DNA from: Welwitschia mirabilis | Taxonomy: Eukaryota > Gnetophyta > Gnetopsida > Welwitschiales | Length of the DNA stretch: 24,246 bases | Assembly (NCBI GenBank): GCA_051453625.1 | Contig: JBOZIK010000001.1 | Coordinates: 173,736,595 to 173,760,840 of the forward strand | Direction: 5' to 3' | Part shown: one piece after another, positions 17,691-24,246 of the stretch | Numbering within the stretch: the first letter of the stretch is position 1 | Layout of the letters: every line of letters starts with the position of its first letter | Position numbers and translations under genes: made by a program | Notes under the pieces: model-generated | The model's database searches: none | The model's input: only the letters and a program-made list of their open reading frames with translations | What the model was told of the DNA's origin: nothing

Positions 17691-18574
17691 CTTATGTTCT
17701 ACAATAACTTTATTTATGTTGCTTGCACAATCATCAAGTAGTGGCCTTCTTAGATATTAATATGTAGGTACTTTAAATCCTACACCTGCTATAAGGACCA
17801 CATCAAATATCTTTTAAAATAATGGATTATTGATGGAATTAAATTGAATTGCATAAGAATAAAACTAATAGGTAATCATCTTTTTAGTACCATCATGGAT
17901 GTCTTTATTCCATACACCCATTTTCTCAATAGAATGTTAAGAACTAGATTGAGTAAAGGATGAAAATATATTAACTCCTTTAGCCACATTAAAAAGTGAA
18001 TTGAAAGACAAGTGTGAATTAGAAGAGCTATCAATTGTAACATTACAAGAACTATTAAAAGATTCAAAACAAGATTGCACATCTACTCTAGCTAGGGATA
18101 CAAATTGTTAAAATGATTAAAAGAGTTTTGCTTTTTTGACTTCTACTAATTCTTCCACTTTTCACCACCAAGTTTGACATTTTTGCTTCACCTCTACTAG
18201 TTCTTTTCTACATACTCTTATGCCTTTTGATTTTATTTCATCCAAGTGGAATTTCAAGGATGACATCCCATCATGACTTTTTTTTAGAAGAAAATACACA
18301 AATAGCACCTTTGGTTTTAGAACCAAGATTTTTTCATGTTCATCTAAAGTTCTTTCTTCATCCCTCATCTACCATTTTTAGTCTAATTTTAAAGAGCTAG
18401 CTCTCATCTACCCAAAATTTAAACTCTTGATTCTAAAACTTGGTTTTAAAACTTCAAACCTTATATGTATCAGTGGACTACTTCTTCATCCTCATGCTAT
18501 TTTTTCTTGCGCTTTCCCTTTAGCAACTTTGTGCTTTTGGCTAGCTCTGATTCTGACCTTCTTCTACTAGCCAT
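17691..18574 (-). pseudogene. hAT exon 1: BED-like finger and start of DUF659
   Basis: The open segment 18368-18162 contains VLFVYFLLKK, then GMSSLKFHLDEIKSKGIRVCRK. This matches the BED pattern C..C......gi.rLk.HLagikg....C, with both first Cys replaced by Phe but the His and last Cys kept. The same frame continues with few stops to YAIQFNSINNPLF and VGFKVPTY-stop-YLRRPLLDD, the DUF659 start (ipFn...sp.f...i......gykpPs...lr.pLLd). It ends EHK at 17691 before a GT. An ATG in good plant context at 18574-18572 (MASRRRSESELAK) could be the original start but lies in another frame and meets a stop after 25 codons. Confidence 0.8.
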
Positions 18575-18745
18575 TTTTCTCTTATGCTAATCTTGCTTCT
18601 TCTTCCTATGGTGTAATTACTTTGGTTAATGCTTGGAAAAACTACTTTCTATAACTACATTATCCTTTTTTTGGATTAAAATGTTGTTATGAAGAAGACT
18701 TAGAGGTCCATTTGACAAAAAGCTTAAAGGATTTATTTAGAAAAA

Positions 18746-18810
18746 TTTTTTTTTCCTATGGAATCTTTTTTTTTCCTATCTATGGAATCCATTTTTTTCC
18801 CTATATGATC
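18746..18810. repeat. Three imperfect T-rich units
   Basis: Three units of about 20-25 bp, each T7-9 followed by cctatggaatc, cctatctatggaatc and ccctatatgatc, follow one another. They look like a small local duplication. Confidence 0.6.
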
Positions 18811-18878
18811 AACATGATAATAAAGTTATATGGATTGTAATTTGGATGATCTACTTTGAAGCATGATCTATTTGTGAT

Positions 18879-18907
18879 GGATCATGATTCTTCTAAAATC
18901 ATGATCC
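18879..18907. repeat. Perfect 11 bp inverted repeat with 7 bp loop
   Basis: GGATCATGATT (18879-18889) and AATCATGATCC (18897-18907) are exact reverse complements around cttctaa. No terminator role can be inferred in a plant nuclear context. Confidence 0.9.
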
Positions 18908-19715
18908 TATTTTAATTTAGAGTGTTTTCTCTTGGAATCTAATTTAAAATCATGTGTATTGTGATTTTGATCATCTACAAAACTATGATCAAGATAAATA
19001 CTCTTCGTTAAACCAAGCATTTAGAAAAAAAAATTTCATGAAGATTTCAATAGTCAATAGAAATGCCAAAATCCTTTTAAGTAATTATTATATAATCACT
19101 CCCATATTTTAGCTAAGAGAATCGCCATAGTTACTGAGAATTAGAACTAGTAAAGGTGGAGTTAGACATTTTGCCTCTACTAAATATTAGTTGTATTGAA
19201 AGTCTCATTCTTATTAAAGAAACTAAGATTGTTTTATATGATAGTTATAGAGGAAAAACCAAACTCATTACTCCCTAATCTTAGTTACATTTATCTTCAC
19301 TAATCATCTCATTAGTCTTCATAATAAATCTTATCATTAAAATGATGAGATAGGTCGTGATGATGCACAAGAATAAGTTGATGATGCTATTTTTAGCATA
19401 GACTAGTATCACTGAGTTAGGAATGGGATGCATCTAGAGTAGGTTTCAATATAAAGAATCATTTTTCATTACCTAGATAGACTAGGACAAAGTTGATATT
19501 TCATTTTTGGCTTCAAATTTTTATAATGTGTTCTCATATATTATAATTTCAAAGTCCATTGTGAAGTCTGTTATATCTTACTAAAGTTATTATTTTAGAT
19601 ATTATATAAAGAAATGTGTCATTTACAAAACTACTTGGATTACCTTCATCATACTTCTCTCTTTTAATTTTGTTTGTCATTTTTATTTTCTTTGGCTTTA
19701 TTATGAATAACATAA

Positions 19716-19727
19716 TGGTGTTAGATC
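19716..19727 (+). promoter_or_regulatory. Copia primer-binding site, third element
   Basis: The sequence tggtgttagatc differs from TGGTATCAGAGC at three positions and is close to the site at 10707. It lies about 110 bp before a gag-like reading, a normal copia arrangement. Confidence 0.6.
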
Positions 19728-19826
19728 CATTAGAGGATATTTTTCTATAAAGACAAAACCCTAAGGGGTCTAGGCTATGGAGTAAAATCAATTATGGTAG
19801 ATCGCTATTAGATTAAAAAGTTTATC

Positions 19827-20340
19827 AGGAAAAACTTCCACATATGAAAACTGGAGATTCAACTATTGTTGGAGAAAGATAGTCTATTGGATACATTAAT
19901 GGGACTACTCCTCGGCCTCCTAAGAATAACAACTTACACAAATGCAGGATAGAGGATGTTGCTACCATAGCAATGATAGATTTCACAATGGAGAATTATG
20001 ATATAATAGCTTAAGCAGATCATGTGCTCAAGCCCTAGTTGTGATGGAAAAGGAAAGAGAAAAACATTAATAAATAATTCACTCATCTACCTAGTTCATG
20101 ATCAAATGACTTATGGTAGCAAGTCTAGCCATCTCATGATCAACCAATATAGGTTTCAAAACAATAATTTCTCTTAGATAATACTAGATATTCTAGGCTT
20201 ACATTACTAAATATAAATAGTAGGTGATCTACTTTAATCTTACAAATTCTTGTAACTCTTACCATAAGAAAGATCATTTATTTAATAATTATTACCTTTT
20301 ACATGAAAGAAGTCTACTAATAGAATTTGTAAGAACAAAT
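19827..20340 (+). pseudogene. Copia gag remnant, third element
   Basis: The frame reads RKNFHI-stop-KLEIQLLLEKDSLLDTL. This fits the family block g.nf..Wk..m...L...dlwd.v, with the Trp codon now TGA (19845-19847). A frameshift continues as NGTTPRPPKN, a common gag segment, then IAMIDFTMENYDII. Farther on, 20251-20292 reads C-x2-Y-x4-H-x4-Y, the exact CX2CX4HX4C zinc-knuckle spacing with two Cys-to-Tyr changes, followed by LLHERSL (family ..LhG.p). No protease, integrase or reverse transcriptase follows, so this is a 5' fragment. No single motif is decisive, but primer site, gag start and knuckle in order are persuasive. Confidence 0.6.
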
Positions 20341-22059
20341 ATTAAGTTATTTTTACTTTAGAATTTATTTTTATTCAAAATACTTCATATAATCATAAAA
20401 AGTCTACAACTCCAAAAACTCAAAATGTTTAATCTTATTCATCTAAGAAATAAATATAAGTTGATGCTTTTTTATTTGGAAAGTATATAAATTCATAAAT
20501 TTCACATGCTTATATTTCATATAATTTTCTAAAAAGTAATAAGAAATTACATGTAAATGACTTCAAAATGATGGAATCATGTAAATGTCTTAGTTCTAGT
20601 AAACTTTAAAAAAATTATTTTATGTAGGAGGGTAAGGGCCTAATTCCCCACATTTCCATGCTTATATGTTCTTGAAATGTTTAAGGGCTTATAGACAACT
20701 TTTAAAGAAGAAGAATTAGGGGTTTATTTAGTAACATTTCCTATATCTTAATTTTATATTATTATTTCCTTTAGCCTTTAGAGCATTGTTCAAAGGGTTA
20801 TTTCTCATTTATGAATGCTTTATTAAAGTCTAGTTATTTTAGAACATATCATTTTTATTTAAGAACTTCATACTAGTCCTTATATAGCCTAGAATTAGTG
20901 GATAGAGAAAAGGCTATGAAAGTCATTTTATATTCCTCAAGAGAATTTAGAAAAAGATTCTTAAAAAGTCTTATTACTTCCCAAAGTGATTATCTTTGAT
21001 TATTATCGTGTAGTACATAGTTATAAGAATTTTAATTTAGTTCTATTACCTATATTCCCATGTCACGTACTTTCAAATTTTATACTTACTATGTACTTTG
21101 AATGTTTTAAAAGATTAGTAACAAGTTACTACTCAAAGTTCGATAACCAACCCCCCATCCCCCCCGCCCATCAAATACATAATGTTATAACTCTAATGTT
21201 CTTTAGTAATATGACAGAAATGTCAAACAATAAACTTCACTAAGAGAAAAAGATTTAGCACATCAACATCGAAGTGGACTATATCAAATAAAACCAAAAA
21301 AAGCTTAAAGATCTAGATTTTTAAAAAGGAACTAAAGAGTATTAAGGAAACCAATTATACAATAAAATTAAATAGAAAACCTTATTATTTTTTTATAATA
21401 TTTCTTGGAATATCCAACTAAAGAAAATCACCCTCAAAAAGTTAGGTTCTCTAATTGCTTTTTGTTATATTTCCAATTTAAATGGAGCTATTACACTGAT
21501 AGTTCTTATCATTTTTGTTATTCTTGTTATGAGGAGGATTTATTGATGGAGGTCTATAAGCTAGGATTTAGTAAACTAAATAGGAACTATTTGACCAATG
21601 CTCAATATGCTATGAGATGTAATTCATTTCTAACTCTACTTTCTTTACTTACATACAAATATGAAATACTAGATATTGTAAAACTTTTAAATTAATCTTA
21701 AGTACATAAAAACTTCTCAAGCTTGCATTATGCATGATAGAGTTAGCAATTAAGATGTCAAATGTAGTAAATAATAGATACAAGTATAAGTCTTTATAGA
21801 AAATTCTTTTAAGGAGGAAGCCTTTGGTTGTCTCCCAAAATTACTTGCCTTCACATTAGAAAATAAGTGATAAACGGTTTTACAAATCCAAATCCATGCA
21901 CTTTAAGTATATATGCACTTCAAAAAGTATGAATATTTTATTTTATTGTATTTTTAATTTGCATAAATGACATTAAACATTATAGATACCCAAATGTTAA
22001 AGCATCCTCTCAAGTGAGAATTATTGTAGTGTGAATTTATATAATCCTGAAGCTCTTCA
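20341..22059. other. AT-rich stretch without a recognised gene
   Basis: Two open frames, 20986-21243 (85 codons) and 21405-21695 (96 codons), are the longest. Neither shows a family motif I recognise. The second is rich in Tyr, Phe and Cys and contains CYEEDLLMEVYKL, which faintly recalls a reverse transcriptase YVDDLL strand but lacks the Asp pair and the context. A C-rich tract lies at 21148-21170. A perfect 7 bp hairpin with a 2 bp loop (cctgaag-ct-cttcagg) is at 22046-22061. Confidence 0.4.
21148..21170 (-). other. C-rich/G-rich tract, potential G-quadruplex on - strand
   Basis: In otherwise AT-rich sequence the + strand holds ccccccatccccccc then gccc. The - strand therefore has runs of 3, 7 and 6 G separated by 1-2 bases, enough for four G3 tracts with very short loops. 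Such a tract can fold into a quadruplex (or an i-motif on the other strand). It also falls inside the open frame 20986-21243, where it would encode PPIPPAH. Confidence 0.6.
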
Positions 22060-22561
22060 GGTAAATCTATAAATCAAATAACTTGTAGAAAACACACTTA
22101 AGAATAGACGAGAGTTCACCCAAATGTCGTAATCCCAATGAAGGCACTAGGCTCAGAGTTAGAGAATTAATTTCTAAGATTATTTTTACTCTTTATCTTT
22201 AATGCTTGAAAGTAAATAACAATGCAAAGGTAATGCAAGATGAATGGATATGAAATGCAGTGAATGGAAATGAAAATGGATTCTACTTAGTTCTTAGTCC
22301 TCGTGTCATAAGAACTACCTTCTCTATAAATTATATTAATTAAGAAGAGCATCCAACTAGTTCTTAATCAATACAAACTATGAGATCTATCCAATCAAGA
22401 TAAAGAATGCAATATGAAATGGAATGGAAAAGTAATGCAAATCTACTACTAAAAAAGATTAACCTTAATAAAGGTTATCCTTATTATCTAGATAAATCAC
22501 AGAGTTATCACAATAAACTATGACCAATGTAAATCATAAAGGACATACAAAATGGAAATGA

Positions 22562-22612
22562 AATAACAATTGTATTGATTCAAAAATAAAATAATAATTC
22601 TATTGATTCAAA
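22562..22612. repeat. 28 bp direct duplication
   Basis: The blocks aataacaattgtattgattc and aataataattctattgattc, each followed by aaaa, recur with a 28 bp offset inside the LTR just downstream of its TATA box (on the - strand). Confidence 0.8.
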
Positions 22613-22790
22613 AGAGTATTCAAGAATATTACATCCACTTACAAATAGAATAATAGCATCTCAATGGAAGAGACTTAGCCTAATACCAAAAAAACTCCTT
22701 TCTATAACTCTGGATGGACCTCTTGCCCTTCAATCCTCCATCATAAGTATCAGGTACAAAGGATGATCTAGAAGTTAAGACAAGAGGGAG

Positions 22791-22799
22791 TATTTATAG
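22791..22799 (-). promoter_or_regulatory. TATA box of right LTR
   Basis: The - strand reads ctataaata about 630 bp after the LTR start, matching the position of cctataaataaagg in the left copy. Confidence 0.5.
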
Positions 22800-22932
22800 T
22801 TTTACATTTAAGGTTCTAGAAACAAAACCCTAGAGGCATAAAATAAAACCCTAACAATTCCCATGGTCACCTAACCCCATTTACAAAGATATTTCTTCCC
22901 GAACATGAAAAACCAGTTGTCATCCTACTTGT

Positions 22933-23134
22933 TATTGGAATGACATCGGTGATGTCATGTGCTACATATATCCATGCACCGCTATCAGGCTCATAGCTTC
23001 TATCCATGTTAGCACTATTTTCATCTTGCCTATTGTGGGAATGACATAGGGGATGTCATCATGTAACACATGCCTCCATATCCTACTGTCAGCCTTACAG
23101 CTTCTTTTCACGTTAAGTGTCATCGTCCTGACTA
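22933..23134 (-). repeat. Two ~101 bp U3 subrepeats with TGACATC dyads
   Basis: Unit A begins at 22933 and unit B at about 23031. Both run through attg..ggaatgacat, g.gatgtcat, cat..cc.ctatc-type sequence, and a cagc(t/c)..(a)cagcttct block near the middle, ending at a catct/catcgtcc motif. Unit A has a perfect dyad atgacatc-ggt-gatgtcat (22940-22958); unit B has the near-perfect atgacat-aggg-gatgtcat (23041-23059). They lie upstream of the LTR TATA box. Confidence 0.8.
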
Positions 23135-23432
23135 TCTATCATGAGGATGACAGTGAGAATAACATCCTTCCAAAGATTCTTAGGTAAAGTAAATTAGCCT
23201 TCTTCATCATTAGTATTTCTTTAATATGCTAAGTATAAGAACATGCCTGAAATGCCTTCAATTATGCCAAGAATTACATGTTTCCGTGATCATCCTATCA
23301 ACTCTCCATAGTTAGTAGAATTGCATCCAAACCTATGTAAATGTCCTATAAAAGTACTCTAAATACACCACAAAATTCCTAAAAATTTGCATCACATCAT
23401 AGACTCCTACTTAGCCTTATCAGTCCCTGACA

Positions 23433-24246
23433 AAGTGAGTGATCAATTATATTACAAGCTAATTTGACTAAGATAATTATCAACTAGAAAATGGAATTTG
23501 AATTTAATTTTATCATGTAGGAATAGACCAAAAGAATTGATTAACTGATACAATTACTATTGTAGTTGTAAGCCTCCTACTTCAACACATCATAATAGAC
23601 CAAATAAATGTCATACACATAAACAACTCATAGAATGTATAAATAATAGTTCAAAAAATGATAATGTATATGCATAAATTGGGAAAATAATGCTAAAACT
23701 AATGTGAAAGCTTAAGTAGAAATAATCTTAAAGAATGATGCATGAAAACTTCATTAATGTTTTCTACAAGAGCAAGGTAAAAGAGTAATCATGGCATTCT
23801 TATCTTTTAGATGATCAAAAACATGAATGTTAGAGAATCAGTGAGTGTGCTATTGTGCTCTTGCTAAATAAATTCTATGAAATGTATTCAAGTAACATGA
23901 AATCATATTCAAACAACTAATTCATAAATATGTATCATGAAAGCTCAAAGTGATCCTTTAAAATTTAAAAGTTATTAAGTTTTACATAATATCACAAAAG
24001 AAAGCTCGAGGCGGTATCCTGCCCTCATCTCCATCCTCACAGAAAAAGCAAGATGTCGAGATTGCATAAAGTAAAAAGGATGATTGTCATCCTGTCTATC
24101 ATGAAAACAATAGAGGTAAGATTATAGTGTTTAAATGAGATGTTTAGACAGATCAGAAAAAATCCAAGAAAAGTCTGACAGCAAGTAAATAGTGGAAAAG
24201 TAGTAAAAGAATAGAAAGATGATAAAAAGTGAAGAAAGATATAGAA
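23433..24246. other. AT-rich stretch without a recognised gene
   Basis: No protein block is seen. At 24083-24112 the motif gattgtcatcctgtctatcatg recalls the imperfect palindrome at 23118-23153 in the LTR, so this flank may belong to the same element family. A purine-rich tract (- strand, about 24041-24018) could be a polypurine tract, but it is not next to a defined LTR end. Confidence 0.4.

Larger units (their letters stand above)
14999..18574 (-). pseudogene. hAT transposase gene (BED zinc finger, DUF659, dimerisation domain), broken
   Basis: On the - strand, six or more exons read in family order. They give a BED-like finger, the DUF659 block, an RNase-H-like core with IIDNTSSYV, a middle region with RFAT-type motif and WDVINRRWFQLHSPLH, the dimerisation start LRKLAIKILIQPC, and a C-terminal HRLLYVYYNM. 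hAT transposases cut and rejoin element DNA; many plant genomes also hold hAT-derived host genes of this shape. The gene has at least ten in-frame stops and several frameshifts. Four introns are recognisable by GT-AG ends; the first three keep phase 0. Part of the C-terminus is inside the second assembly gap. Whether it was a transposon or a domesticated copy cannot be told; terminal inverted repeats were not found. Confidence 0.88.
18575..19715. other. AT-rich stretch; possible 5' LTR of the third copia element at its right end
   Basis: No conserved protein block is seen. It holds three imperfect T-rich units (18746-18810), a perfect 11 bp hairpin (18879-18907) and several catgatc motifs. 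The right part should be the LTR of the copia element whose primer-binding site is at 19716. A TATA-like tattatataaag is at 19599-19610, and the last bases before 19716 are aacataa. I cannot place the LTR start. Confidence 0.4.
22060..23432 (-). mobile_element. LTR, unclassified (possibly Ty3/gypsy), right copy
   Basis: On the - strand it begins TGTCAGGGACTGATAAGGC at 23432 and follows the same landmarks as 1022-1890. These are U3 subrepeats, ttagggtttta, TATA (22799-22791), ttggtattaggct...tccattgag and aacctttattaaggtt (to about 22455). The part from 22454 to about 22060 is inferred as U5 or leader; no clear primer-binding site was found. No coding region can be tied to it. Its orientation is opposite to the left copy, so the two are not the ends of one element. 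Confidence 0.6.

Noticed and set aside
17876-18082. 68-codon - strand open frame
   Set aside because: It is a shadow frame of hAT exon 1; the neighbouring frame carries the family motifs through to DUF659.
19549-19791. 80-codon - strand open frame
   Set aside because: It overlaps the primer-binding site and leader of a + strand copia element and has no motif.
21405-21695. 96-codon open frame as a reverse transcriptase fragment
   Set aside because: CYEEDLLMEV looks faintly like YVDDLL, but it lacks the Asp pair and no flanking RT blocks are found. It is left unassigned.
1022-23432. One giant element with LTRs at both ends of the window
   Set aside because: The two LTR copies are in opposite orientation, so they cannot be the LTRs of one element.

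Overview
The window looks like land-plant nuclear DNA from a repeat-dense region. It is strongly AT-rich, has few CpG steps, and contains remnants of plant-type Ty1/copia retrotransposons and a plant-type hAT (BED/DUF659/dimerisation domain) transposase gene. The copia primer-binding sites match plant initiator-Met tRNA type. I cannot name the species. I see no intact cellular gene and no tRNA, rRNA or CRISPR array. Every coding segment I recognise is a broken mobile-element gene. Two N gaps (5223-5628 and 15267-15968) interrupt it.

Layout: (1) 1-1021, AT-rich, nothing recognised except a purine tract. (2) 1022 to about 2110, an LTR fragment on the + strand. A relative of it lies on the - strand at about 22060-23432, so two copies of one LTR family bracket the window in opposite orientations. 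(3) About 2150-5211, a - strand Sirevirus-like copia element. It has a primer-binding site, gag with two degenerate zinc knuckles, a protease relic and an integrase with its DD35E triad still readable. No reverse transcriptase follows. Its 5' LTR begins at 5214 and runs right through the first gap. (4) About 6750-8145, a second copia-type LTR, probably on the + strand, with an array of a short motif and four tandem copies of an ~84 bp unit. (5) 8206-10427, no gene seen. (6) 10433-13608, a complete but internally deleted + strand copia element with two LTRs and a perfect 5 bp target-site duplication (gattt). (7) 13614-14998, nothing recognised. (8) 14999-18574, a - strand hAT transposase gene in at least six exons, broken by stops and frameshifts and by the second gap. 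(9) 19716 to about 20340, the primer-binding site and gag of a third copia element. (10) 20341-22050, no recognised gene, but one short C-rich/G-quadruplex-like tract.

The picture is a graveyard of nested and adjacent elements, not a working system. Many of the stops and lost cysteines are explained by C-to-T or G-to-A transitions (Trp to stop, Arg to stop, Cys to Tyr), as expected for long-silenced methylated DNA. The points most worth checking are the hAT gene with its readable intron structure, the exact ends and two internal deletions of the 10.4-13.6 kb element, and the subrepeats inside three of the LTRs.
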